Source: Deltaproteobacteria bacterium (GTDB taxonomy: Bacteria; Desulfobacterota; Binatia; JACPRU01). Taken from it: a DNA stretch of 64,000 nucleotides. The notes under the pieces were generated by a model, which was not told the origin of the DNA, did not search any database, and saw nothing but the letters and a program-made list of their open reading frames with translations. The stretch spans positions 1-64,000 of the forward strand of contig JACPRU010000023.1 of NCBI GenBank assembly GCA_016189835.1. Reading direction: 5' to 3'. Below, in pieces: positions 20,382 through 29,362 of the stretch; the first letter of the stretch is position 1, and each line of letters starts with the position of its first letter. The translations under genes and the position numbers were made by a program.

Positions 20382-22994
20382 ATGAACGTCGATCGACTCA
20401 CGGAGAAATCGCAGGAGGCGCTCCAGGAGGCGCAAGCGCTCGCCGAGCGGCGCCAGCATCAGGGCGTCGACGTCGAGCACCTCGCCGCCGCGCTGCTCGC
20501 CCCGGCCGACGGACTGGCCGGCGCGGTCCTGTCCGCGGCGGGAGCGTCGGCCCCGGGCTTGCGTCAGGCGATCGAGCGCGAGCTCGACAAGCTGCCTCAG
20601 GTATCGAGCCCCGGGGGCGCTCAGCAGACGTACGTGACCCAGCGCCTCGCCAAGCTGTTGCGCCAGGCCGAAGACGAGGCCAAGGGGCTGAAGGACGAGT
20701 ACACGAGCATCGAGCACTTGGTGCTGGCGTTGCTCGAGGACTCCGGCGCCACCGGCAAGCTGCTGCGCGCCGCCGGTTTGCGCCGAGAGAAGCTCATGGA
20801 GGCGCTGCGCAAGGTGCGCGGGCATCAGCGGGTGACGAGCCCGAATCCCGAGGGCACGTACCAGGCCCTCGAGCGCTACGGCCGCGATCTCACGAAGCTC
20901 GCGTCACAGGGCAAGGTCGATCCCGTGATCGGCCGCGACGAGGAGATCCGCCGGGTGATCCAGGTGCTGTCGCGGCGCACCAAGAACAACCCGGTACTGA
21001 TCGGCGAGCCCGGCGTCGGCAAGACCGCCATCGTCGAGGGGCTGGCGCACCGCATCGTGCGGGGCGACGTGCCCGAGGGGCTGAAGGGCAAGCGGGTCGT
21101 CACGCTCGACATGGGCGCGCTCATCGCCGGGGCCAAGTTTCGCGGCGAGTTCGAGGAGCGCCTGAAGGCCGTTCTCAAGGAAGTCGTCGAATCGTCGGGC
21201 GAGATCGTCCTGTTCATCGACGAGCTGCATACCGTCGTCGGCGCGGGGGCCGCCGAAGGCGCGATGGACGCCGGCAATCTGCTGAAGCCCATGCTCGCGC
21301 GCGGCGAGCTGCACTGCATCGGCGCGACCACGCTCGACGAATACCGTAAGCGCGTCGAGAAGGACGCAGCGCTGGAGCGGCGCTTCCAGCCGGTGCTGGT
21401 GGATCAGCCGACGGTCGAGGAGACGATCTCGATCCTGCGCGGCCTGCGGGAGCGCTACGAGGTCCACCACGGCGTGCGCATCAAGGACGCCGCCCTGGTC
21501 TCCGCGGCGGTGCTCTCCAACCGCTACATCAGCGACCGCTTCCTTCCCGACAAGGCGATCGATCTGGTCGACGAGGCCGCGGCCAAGCTGCGCACCGAGA
21601 TGGACTCGATGCCGACGGAGCTCGACGAGGTCTCGCGCAAGGTCCTGCAGCTCGAGATCGAACGCGAGGCGCTGCGCAAGGAATCGGATGTCGCCTCGAA
21701 GGAGCGACTGGCCAAGCTCGAGCGCGAGCTGGCCGAGCTGAAGAACGAGTCACAGCGGCTGCGCGCACGATGGGAGGCGGAGAAGGGATGGGTCACCCAG
21801 ATCCGCGACCTGCGGCGGGAGATCGAGGAGCAGAAGGTCGAGATGGAGAAGGCCGAGCGCCAGTACGATCTGAATCGCGTGGCGGAGATCAAGTACGGCC
21901 GGCTGGTCGACCTCGAGAAGCGCCTCCAGCAGGCGGAGGGCCGTTTGCACGAGCAGGGCGCCGCGCTGCTGCAGGAAGAGGTCACGGAGCAGGACGTCGC
22001 CGAGGTGGTCGGACGCTGGACGGGCATTCCGGTCTCGCGGCTGCTCGAGGGCGAAAAGCAGAAGCTGCTCGGTCTCGGTGAGCGCCTCCACGAGCGCGTC
22101 GTCGGCCAGGAGGAGGCCATCGAGGCCGTGTCGGATGCCGTGCTGCGCGCCCGCTCGGGCTTGAAGGATCCGAACCGGCCGATCGGCTCGTTCATCTTCC
22201 TCGGCCCCACCGGAGTCGGCAAGACCGAGGTGGCGCGAGCCCTCGCCGAGAAGCTGTTCGACAACGAAGCCGCCCTGGTGCGCATCGACATGTCGGAATA
22301 CATGGAGAAGCACACCGTGTCCCGCCTGGTCGGCGCGCCTCCCGGATACGTCGGCTATGACGAGGGCGGGCAGCTCACCGAAGCGGTCCGCCGCCGTCCC
22401 TACTGCGTGATCCTCTTCGACGAGATCGAGAAGGCGCATCACGACGTGTTCAACGTGCTGCTGCAGATCCTCGACGACGGGCGCCTGACCGACGGCCACG
22501 GCAGGACCGTCGACTTCAAGAACACCATCGTCATCATGACCTCGAACATCGGCAGCCAGACGATCCTCGGCCATCGCGCGGGCGCCGACCCGCAGGGCTA
22601 CGACCGGATGAAGCTGGAGGTTCTGGAGGCGCTGCGCGCACAGTTCCGGCCGGAGTTCCTGAACCGCGTCGACGAGACGGTCGTGTTCCGCGGGCTGACC
22701 CGCGAGGACCTGCGGAAGATCGTCGACATCCAGCTCGATCGCCTGCGCAAGCGCCTGGCCGAGCGCCACATCGAGCTCGCGCTCAGCGACGGCGCCAAGG
22801 ATCGCCTCGCCAGCGGCGGCTACGACCCGGTGTACGGAGCTCGCCCGCTGAAGCGGCTGCTGCAACGGGAGATCGAAACGGCGCTCGCGCGGAAGATCCT
22901 CGGCGGTGAGCTTCCCGACCACTCGCGGGTCGAGATCTCGGTGCGCGGCGGCGAGCTCGCCTTCGACGTTTCGGCGCGGGCGCAGGCGGCGTGA
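20382..22994 (+). CDS. clpB: ATP-dependent chaperone ClpB
   Basis: Two AAA+ modules ([30 protein letters not shown]), Clp N-domain, middle coiled coil. Confidence 0.95.
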   Translation: MNVDRLTEKSQEALQEAQALAERRQHQGVDVEHLAAALLAPADGLAGAVLSAAGASAPGLRQAIERELDKLPQVSSPGGAQQTYVTQRLAKLLRQAEDEAKGLKDEYTSIEHLVLALLEDSGATGKLLRAAGLRREKLMEALRKVRGHQRVTSPNPEGTYQALERYGRDLTKLASQGKVDPVIGRDEEIRRVIQVLSRRTKNNPVLIGEPGVGKTAIVEGLAHRIVRGDVPEGLKGKRVVTLDMGALIAGAKFRGEFEERLKAVLKEVVESSGEIVLFIDELHTVVGAGAAEGAMDAGNLLKPMLARGELHCIGATTLDEYRKRVEKDAALERRFQPVLVDQPTVEETISILRGLRERYEVHHGVRIKDAALVSAAVLSNRYISDRFLPDKAIDLVDEAAAKLRTEMDSMPTELDEVSRKVLQLEIEREALRKESDVASKERLAKLERELAELKNESQRLRARWEAEKGWVTQIRDLRREIEEQKVEMEKAERQYDLNRVAEIKYGRLVDLEKRLQQAEGRLHEQGAALLQEEVTEQDVAEVVGRWTGIPVSRLLEGEKQKLLGLGERLHERVVGQEEAIEAVSDAVLRARSGLKDPNRPIGSFIFLGPTGVGKTEVARALAEKLFDNEAALVRIDMSEYMEKHTVSRLVGAPPGYVGYDEGGQLTEAVRRRPYCVILFDEIEKAHHDVFNVLLQILDDGRLTDGHGRTVDFKNTIVIMTSNIGSQTILGHRAGADPQGYDRMKLEVLEALRAQFRPEFLNRVDETVVFRGLTREDLRKIVDIQLDRLRKRLAERHIELALSDGAKDRLASGGYDPVYGARPLKRLLQREIETALARKILGGELPDHSRVEISVRGGELAFDVSARAQAA

Positions 22995-23034
22995 CGCACG
23001 GGGGCGCGGCGGGGCCGCCCCGGCGGCGATTCCC

Positions 23035-24150
23035 TCAGACGTCGCGATCGACCGGCGCGGCGGGATGGCGCGCCAGCTGCGAGCGATAGATCTCGTAGCG
23101 GCCGAGGATGCGGTTCACGTATCCGACCGCGTGGCGCCCCCGCGCGAAGCCGAGGCGCGTCTCGCGGAAAAAGCGCTCGTCCTCGAGCAGCGGCAGCGTC
23201 TCTTCCAGACCGCGCTGCCAGCCCTGGGGGTTGAGCCCGAGCTCGCGCGCAAGCTCCTGCGCATCGAGCACGTGCCCCGGTCCGAGCAGGTACGACGCCA
23301 GCGCCAGGGCCAGCCGATCCTCCGGACGCGCCTCCGAGAACTGCTCGAAGAGCCGACTCAGGTAGCGCACGCCGGCGCGAATGTTCGCCTCGGGACTGGC
23401 GATGCTGGCGATGCCGACCTCGGCGGGGGTCCTCGGCATGAGCTGCATCAGGCCCTTGGCCCCGGCGCCGCTCACGGCCTTCTCCTCGAAGCTCGATTCC
23501 TCCGAGATCAGGGCGGCGACCAGGCGCCAATCGAGCCCTGCCGCCTCGGAGTGCTTGGCGATCACCCCCTTGTAGCGGGAGATGCTGCGCGCGAAGGGGA
23601 GCCCGGGAGCCGAGGGCGCGGGACGCACGCAGTATGAGCGGTAGACTTGATCGTCGAGCTCGACGTCGGCGGCGCGGCGCACCGCACCGTCCAGCAAGCG
23701 GGCGAGGTCGGGGCTGTCGGACCAGGCGAAGGCGTCGAGCCGGGCGGGGGCCCCCCCGGCGGCATGGGGGCAGGCGTGCGCCGCGAGTGCTCCGGCGGCG
23801 CCACCGAAGTCGGCGGGCAGCACCGCGACGTCGGCCCTGCCGGAGCGCAGCGCCTGCGCGGCATCCGCGTCGGAGGCGGCTTCCAGGACGACCAGCTCGA
23901 CGCCTAGATTGCTTGCGAAGCGGCTCAGGAGGTCGTAATCAAAATCCGCAGGCCTCAGCGGAGCCCGAGAACGTTGCAGCGATTCCGCACTGATCGAGAG
24001 ACGGAGGGAGCCCCGTTGACGCAGGGCGTCCGGCGTCACCGGGCGGCGCAGCGGGTAATCCTGGCTGACCTGGGCACGCTCGGCGGGGGTCGTGAGCCAA
24101 GCGGGTAGCAGAAGAACTGCGAGGGCGGCAATCCTGGACAGCGGCTTCAT
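23035..24150 (-). CDS. Lytic transglycosylase, MltF-like (SBP-like domain plus SLT)
   Basis: SLRLSISAES...; SLT domain ALISEESSFEEKAVSGAGAKGLMQLMPRTP. Confidence 0.88.
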   Translation of the reverse strand: MKPLSRIAALAVLLLPAWLTTPAERAQVSQDYPLRRPVTPDALRQRGSLRLSISAESLQRSRAPLRPADFDYDLLSRFASNLGVELVVLEAASDADAAQALRSGRADVAVLPADFGGAAGALAAHACPHAAGGAPARLDAFAWSDSPDLARLLDGAVRRAADVELDDQVYRSYCVRPAPSAPGLPFARSISRYKGVIAKHSEAAGLDWRLVAALISEESSFEEKAVSGAGAKGLMQLMPRTPAEVGIASIASPEANIRAGVRYLSRLFEQFSEARPEDRLALALASYLLGPGHVLDAQELARELGLNPQGWQRGLEETLPLLEDERFFRETRLGFARGRHAVGYVNRILGRYEIYRSQLARHPAAPVDRDV

Positions 24151-24187
24151 TCGTCCTCTCGCGACCGGGCGGGGAGTAAACCATCCA

Positions 24188-24215
24188 TTGCCTATCGTTT
24201 CAAGAGGCAAAACGA
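24188..24215. promoter_or_regulatory. Nested inverted repeats in the mltF-like/tetR divergent region (candidate TetR operator)
   Basis: TTGCCT(24188)...AGGCAA(24205) and TCGTTT(24195)...AAACGA(24210). Confidence 0.5.
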
Positions 24216-24233
24216 GATACTAACTCCTAGAAC

Positions 24234-24821
24234 ATGGACGCGCGAGATAAGATCCTCGAGACCGCTACCCGGCTTTTCTCCACCCAGGGATACGGCAGCA
24301 CGTCGCTGTCCCAGGTCGCCAAGGACGCGCGGGTCAGCAAGGCTCTCATCTTCTGGCACTTCGAGAACAAGGAGCGGCTCTTTCAAAGCGCGTTGCAGCG
24401 CTCGCTCGAGCCCTACTTCGTCAACGTCGTCGGCCAGTTGGAGGGGCTGGACGAAGCCGAGCAGATCCACCGGCTGATCGATCTCTTCTATGAGTTCGTG
24501 CGCCAGCACATGCAGTCGATCCGCTTCGTGCTGAGCCTCATCCTGCGCGAAGAAAAGCAGCCCGACGACCCGGTTGCGCGGGTTGGCGAGCTGTTCCGCA
24601 TCTTTCGCAGCCTGCTCAACGACATCCTCGAGAGCGGCCGCCACAAGGGCGTGTTCCGCGCCGATATCGATCCGGCGAGCGAGGCGTCGTTGATCATGTG
24701 TGCGCTGGCGGGTGCGCTCGTCCAGCGCTTCATCGGCACCGACTTCTCCGGCGAAAGCGAGAGCATCGTCGGCCACCTGAAGCAGGCGGTGGTCGACCGC
24801 CTACGTGTGCCCGAATCATGA
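24234..24821 (+). CDS. TetR/AcrR family transcriptional regulator
   Basis: ILETATRLFSTQGYGSTSLSQVAKDARVSKALIFWHFENKERLF HTH. Confidence 0.92.
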   Translation: MDARDKILETATRLFSTQGYGSTSLSQVAKDARVSKALIFWHFENKERLFQSALQRSLEPYFVNVVGQLEGLDEAEQIHRLIDLFYEFVRQHMQSIRFVLSLILREEKQPDDPVARVGELFRIFRSLLNDILESGRHKGVFRADIDPASEASLIMCALAGALVQRFIGTDFSGESESIVGHLKQAVVDRLRVPES

Positions 24822-25027
24822 GGGCGGACGGTTTCTCGTTCGTGTCGCTGCTCCTGTCGCTGTTGATCGGCTTTGCGCTGATGGCGCTCTACCTGAAGGC
24901 GCACGCCCCGGTCGGCCCGCAGGACACGCCGCAGGGCAGCGCGCTCGACGCCGCCCGCAAGCAAGCCCGGGGCTTCGAAGAGCAGCAAGAACGCCGCCTC
25001 CGGGAGATGGACGAGAGCGCCCGGTAG
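24818..25027 (+). CDS. Small single-TM protein
   Basis: MRADGFSFVSLLLSLLIGFALMALYLKAHAP...; ATGA overlap with tetR. Confidence 0.65.
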   Translation: MRADGFSFVSLLLSLLIGFALMALYLKAHAPVGPQDTPQGSALDAARKQARGFEEQQERRLREMDESAR

Positions 25028-25091
25028 TGTAGTGGCCGTGCGTGTGGCCGTGGCACTGGACAGCCCGCGCTCGAGCGGTTACAGGTCGGCC

Positions 25092-25515
25092 CAGAGCGGA
25101 GGAGATCGAACGACCGCTCTCCGTCATTGGAGAGAGGAAAGTCCGGACTCCCGGGGACGGGATGGCCGTTAACGACGGCCCCGAGCGATCGGGGGAAAGT
25201 GCCACAGAAAGGAGACCGCCGCGGCGGGCTCGGCTTCGGGTCCGCCCAGGCAAGGGTGAAAGGGCGAGGTAAGATCTCGCTCCACCGGGGCGTGAGCTCC
25301 GGTGCGGACAAACCCCATCCGGAGCAAGACCGAATAGGAGGGCTCCTCTCTCGGCGTGATCTTCGGGTCACCTGAGAGCCGGCCAGTCCCTACCGGAGGG
25401 GCCCTCGGGTATGGTCGCATGATCCCGTCGGCAACGACGGGACCAGAGGAATGGTCGTTGCCCCCGGTTGTTTGCCGGGGGGACAGAATCCGGCTTACAG
25501 ATCCCTCCGCTCTTC
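25092..25515 (+). ncRNA. rnpB: RNase P RNA (bacterial type A-like)
   Basis: GAGGAAAGTCCGGACTCC, CCACAGAAA, AGGTAAGATC, ACAAACCCCATCCGGAGCAAGACC, GACAGAATCCGGCTTACAG. P1 arms AGAGCGGAGG (~25093) and CCTCCGCTCT (~25504) pair. Confidence 0.95.
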
Positions 25516-25660
25516 GCTGACACGCCGTTTTGTCTGCCGCCGCTCATCTGCTGCGTCGCCGATTTTCGTTTTTCTTTTGCCGCCCGATAAAGCTCGCCGC
25601 GAGGCCTGAGCGTCGATCCGAGATCGATGCTTTCGCCCTAAAATATAAAGGGATTATTCC

Positions 25661-25745
25661 TTGACTTGCTGAACTGGCAAGGCCTATAAGCGGATCGAAG
25701 TGGGATGAAATGGAGTAAAGTGGGATTAATTTGTGTTTAGTGGGA
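25661..25745 (+). promoter_or_regulatory. mraZ promoter with MraZ-box direct repeats
   Basis: TTGACT (25661) - 18 nt - TATAAG (25685); TGGGATGAAA/TGGAGTAAAG/TGGGATTAAT at 25701, 25711, 25721 and TGGGA at 25741. Confidence 0.85.
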
Positions 25746-26185
25746 ACTTCCACCACGTGGTGGATCCGAAGGGGCGGGTCAGCGTTCCCGCCGCCTTCCG
25801 TGATCTGATTCAGTCGTCGGGAAACTCCGCGGTTTTCCTGACGCCTCATCCGGTCAATCCGCCACGCGTGCTCGATGCCTATCCGGTGACCGCGTGGCAC
25901 GAGTTGAAGGACAAGCTCCTCAAGCTGAACCGCTTCGATCCCACCGTGCTGAAGCTCGAGAATCTCCTGGTCGGGTCCGCCTACCGCTGCGACATCGACA
26001 ACCAGGGCCGCATTCTCATCCCGGCAAAGCTGCGCGAGTGGGCGAGCTTGTCGAAGGACATCGTCTTCGTCGGCGCCACCGATCGTTTCCGCGTCTACGA
26101 CCGCAGCGCCTGGGAGCAGGCGTGGGACGACGCCGCCGCGACCTTCAAGGCGAATCCCGAGCTGCTCAGTCGCTTGAACCTGTGA
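25733..26185 (+). CDS. mraZ: Transcriptional regulator / division protein MraZ
   Basis: GTG start; two AbrB-like halves, DPKGRVSVPAAFRD and DNQGRILIPAKLRE. Confidence 0.95.
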   Translation: MFSGNFHHVVDPKGRVSVPAAFRDLIQSSGNSAVFLTPHPVNPPRVLDAYPVTAWHELKDKLLKLNRFDPTVLKLENLLVGSAYRCDIDNQGRILIPAKLREWASLSKDIVFVGATDRFRVYDRSAWEQAWDDAAATFKANPELLSRLNL

Positions 26186-26187
26186 CC

Positions 26188-27147
26188 ATGCCCGCCCTCG
26201 AGCACGAGACCTCTTCGGCCGTCACGCACGCCGCGGTGATGCTGCGCGAGACGGTCGAGCTGCTGCGCCCGCGTTCCGGCGGCCGCTACGTCGACGGCAC
26301 GCTCGGCGGCGGCGGCCACGCGCAGGCGATTCTCGAGGCGAGCGGCCCGCACGGCGAACTGCTCGGCATCGACTGGGACGAGGAGGCGCGCGCACGGGCG
26401 GCGGCGCGGCTGGCGCGCTTCGGCGCGCGCGTCCACATCGTGGATGCCGTGTTCGACCAGATCGGTGAATGTCTCGAGCGGTTCGGGTGGGAGGCAGTGG
26501 ACGGCATCCTGTTGGACCTCGGCGTGTCCTCGTTTCATCTCGATCTCGCCGACCGCGGCTTCAGCTTCGCGCGCAGCGGTCCGCTCGACATGCGCATGAG
26601 CCGCTCCCGCGCTCGGGCACTGTCGCAGTGGCTCGACGAGGTGAGCGAGCCGGAGCTGGTTCGCGTGCTCCGCGAATACGGAGAAGAGCCGCAGGCGCGC
26701 CGCATCGCTCGCGCCATTCTCGCCGCTAGGCGCCGGGGCGAGCTCGCCGACACCGCGGCGCTGGCCGCGCTGGTGTCGCGGATCGCCGGGCGCTCGGCCG
26801 CGCGCCACCCGGCCACGCGCACGTTCCAGGCGCTGCGCATCGCGGTCAACGGCGAGCTCGAGATCCTCGAGCGCTTCCTGGCCGACGCCTATCGCTGGCT
26901 GCGTCCCGGGGGAAGGCTCGTGGTTCTCGCCTATCATTCACTCGAGGATCGGCTGGTGAAGAGCGCCTTCCGCCTCTGGGAGCGCTCGTGTGTGTGCTCG
27001 CGCGGCATTCCCGTCTGCCGCTGCGGCTGGGCGGCGAAGGTCACGTTGCTCACCCGCCGGGCGATTCGCCCCTCGGGCAGCGAGGTGGCGGAGAATCCGC
27101 GCGCCCGCAGCGCACGCCTGCGCGCGGTCGAGAGGCTCGCGGCATGA
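26188..27147 (+). CDS. rsmH: 16S rRNA (cytosine1402-N4)-methyltransferase
   Basis: YVDGTLGGGGHAQAIL, LDLGVSSFHLD, AYHSLEDRLVK. Confidence 0.95.
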   Translation: MPALEHETSSAVTHAAVMLRETVELLRPRSGGRYVDGTLGGGGHAQAILEASGPHGELLGIDWDEEARARAAARLARFGARVHIVDAVFDQIGECLERFGWEAVDGILLDLGVSSFHLDLADRGFSFARSGPLDMRMSRSRARALSQWLDEVSEPELVRVLREYGEEPQARRIARAILAARRRGELADTAALAALVSRIAGRSAARHPATRTFQALRIAVNGELEILERFLADAYRWLRPGGRLVVLAYHSLEDRLVKSAFRLWERSCVCSRGIPVCRCGWAAKVTLLTRRAIRPSGSEVAENPRARSARLRAVERLAA

Positions 27148-27431
27148 AGCTCCGACGCTGGGCGCAGCTGCGGCCCTCGCGGGTCGCCCTGGCCTGGGTG
27201 GCGGCGCTCACCGCGGCGGGAGCGCTGGTGGTCTGGCTGCACTTGCAGACCACCGAGGTCGGCTATCAGCTGATCGCGCTGCACAAGCTGGTGGAACGCC
27301 TGGGGAGCGAGAAAGCCGAGCTCGAGGTCGAGCTCGCCACTTTGACCTCGCCGCGCTCGCTCGATGCCGTGGCGAAGAGCCGCCTCGGGCTGCGCCCCCC
27401 CCGCGAGGGACAGGTGGTGGGACTGCCATGA
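27144..27431 (+). CDS. ftsL: Cell division protein FtsL-like
   Basis: Single TM plus coiled coil between rsmH and ftsI; ATGA overlaps at both ends. Confidence 0.75.
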   Translation: MKLRRWAQLRPSRVALAWVAALTAAGALVVWLHLQTTEVGYQLIALHKLVERLGSEKAELEVELATLTSPRSLDAVAKSRLGLRPPREGQVVGLP

Positions 27432-29362
27432 ACGGGCGACGGCCGGTACGGCTCGCGGCCGCCTGCGCGTTGATCGGCGGCGTGCTCGTCGGCGTCGCTG
27501 CCCGGCTCTGTCAGCTCGCGCTCGTCGACGGCGAGAGGCTGGCCGGTCTGGCGAGGCGGCAGCACTCGGAGACCGAGCAGCTCACGCCGCTGCGCGGCAC
27601 GATCCTCGACCGCTTCGGCGAGCCGCTCGCGCTGTCGATTCGCGCCGACTCGGTGTTCGTGCGCCCGGCGCAGCTGCCCGACGAGAGCTCGGGCCTGGCC
27701 GTGGCGCGCGCGCTGGAGATCCCGCCGAAGCGCTGGGTGAAGAAGATCTCGAGCCCGTCCCCGTTCACGTGGATCCAACGGCCCGCGAGCCCCGACCAGC
27801 TCGAGCGGCTGCGCCGGCTCAACGTTCCGGGGGTGGGGACGGTGCCCGAGCGGCGGCGCTTCTATCCGCACGGGCGGATGGCTGCGCCGGTGATCGGCTT
27901 CGCGGGGGTGGACTCGCAGGGCCTGGAGGGCATCGAGCTCACCTACGACACCTATCTGCGAGGTGCCGTCGCCGAGATGAGCGTCGAGCGCGACGCGCGC
28001 GGACGGCGCTTCGTGGCGCGCGGGCTCGAATCCGAGACGCCGCGGCAAGGCGCCAACGTCTTGCTGACGTTGGACTCGTCGCTGCAATACGTCGCCGAGC
28101 GCGAGCTCGACCGGCGGGTGTCGGAGACCCGTGCGACGGGGGGGCTGGTGCTCGTGCTCGACCCCCGGAACGGCGAGATCCTGGCGCTCGCGCAGAATCC
28201 CTCCTTCGATCCCAACCGGCCGCTCACGGCCGATGCCGACCGGCTGCGCAATCGCGCAGTCGCCGACGCCTACGAGCCCGGTTCCACGATGAAGGGCCTG
28301 CTGGCGGCCGCGGCGCTCGAGCACCGCGCGGTCGGGATCGGCGATCGCTTCTTCTGCGAGAACGGTCGCTACGCGTTCGCCGGTCATACGATCCACGATC
28401 ATCACGGCGCCGGGTGGCTCTCCTTCCCCGAGATCTTCCAGGTGTCGAGCAACATCGGCGCCACCAAGGTGGCCGAGCGGCTCGGCGCCGGCGCGTACCA
28501 CCAGGCGCTGCGGGCGTTCGGCCTCGGCTCTCCGACCGGCGTCGACCTCTCCGGCGAGCAGGCCGGCATTCTGCGCCCGCTGTCGGCGTGGAAGCCGATC
28601 GACCTGGCCACCGCCAGCTTCGGCCAAGGCGTGGCGGTGACCCCGATGCAGCTCGCCACGGCCTACGCGGCGATCGCCAACGGCGGGATCCTCATGCGCC
28701 CCTTCGTCGTCAGGCGGGTCGTCGACGAGAACGGCGAGACGCTGGTCGAGAATCACCCGACCGTGGTCCGTCGGGTGCTGAGCGAGGCGACGGCGCGCGA
28801 GGTGACCGCGGTGCTCGAGCGCGTCGTGGGGGAAAAGGGCACGGCTCCGCTCGCGGCGGTTCCCGGGCTGCGCATCGCGGGCAAGACCGGCACCGCGCAG
28901 AAGGTCGATCTCGTGCGCGGCGGCTACTCGAGGGGCCGCATCGCGTCCTTCGTCGGCTACTTTCCGGCGGAGGAACCGCAGGTCCTCATGCTGGTGGTGA
29001 TCGACGATCCGCGGACGACGATCTGGGGGGGCACGGCGGCCGCGCCACTGTTTCGCGCCGTCGCGCTCGCCGCCGCGGAGCGCGTCGGCGTGCACCGCGA
29101 GGCTGCCGCCGCCGGCCCGCAGCCCGACCCGCCACCGCCGGCCGCCGGTCCGGTCGCGACGGGCGGAGCGGCGAGCCGGCCGACGAGCTTTCTCGGCCTG
29201 AGCTTGCGCGAAGTGCTCGAGCGCGCACGCGCCGAGGGCCTCACCGTCGAGGTGCTGGGCAGCGGATACGTAGTCCGCCAGGATCCGCCGCCGGGCAGGA
29301 GCGGAGATCCGGACCGGACGATCCGCCTGCAGCTCGAGCCCACGGGAGAACCGGTCGGTTGA
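27428..29362 (+). CDS. ftsI: Peptidoglycan transpeptidase FtsI/PBP3 with C-terminal PASTA-like domain
   Basis: GSTMK, SSN, KTGTA active-site motifs; C-terminal FLGLSLREVLERARAEGLTVEVLGSGYVVRQDPPPG. Confidence 0.93.
   Translation: MNGRRPVRLAAACALIGGVLVGVAARLCQLALVDGERLAGLARRQHSETEQLTPLRGTILDRFGEPLALSIRADSVFVRPAQLPDESSGLAVARALEIPPKRWVKKISSPSPFTWIQRPASPDQLERLRRLNVPGVGTVPERRRFYPHGRMAAPVIGFAGVDSQGLEGIELTYDTYLRGAVAEMSVERDARGRRFVARGLESETPRQGANVLLTLDSSLQYVAERELDRRVSETRATGGLVLVLDPRNGEILALAQNPSFDPNRPLTADADRLRNRAVADAYEPGSTMKGLLAAAALEHRAVGIGDRFFCENGRYAFAGHTIHDHHGAGWLSFPEIFQVSSNIGATKVAERLGAGAYHQALRAFGLGSPTGVDLSGEQAGILRPLSAWKPIDLATASFGQGVAVTPMQLATAYAAIANGGILMRPFVVRRVVDENGETLVENHPTVVRRVLSEATAREVTAVLERVVGEKGTAPLAAVPGLRIAGKTGTAQKVDLVRGGYSRGRIASFVGYFPAEEPQVLMLVVIDDPRTTIWGGTAAAPLFRAVALAAAERVGVHREAAAAGPQPDPPPPAAGPVATGGAASRPTSFLGLSLREVLERARAEGLTVEVLGSGYVVRQDPPPGRSGDPDRTIRLQLEPTGEPVG

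Noticed and set aside
23000-23034. GC-rich hairpin between clpB and the lytic transglycosylase as a terminator
   Set aside because: Complementarity is diffuse in very GC-rich sequence and there is no U-tract; cannot be supported by eye.
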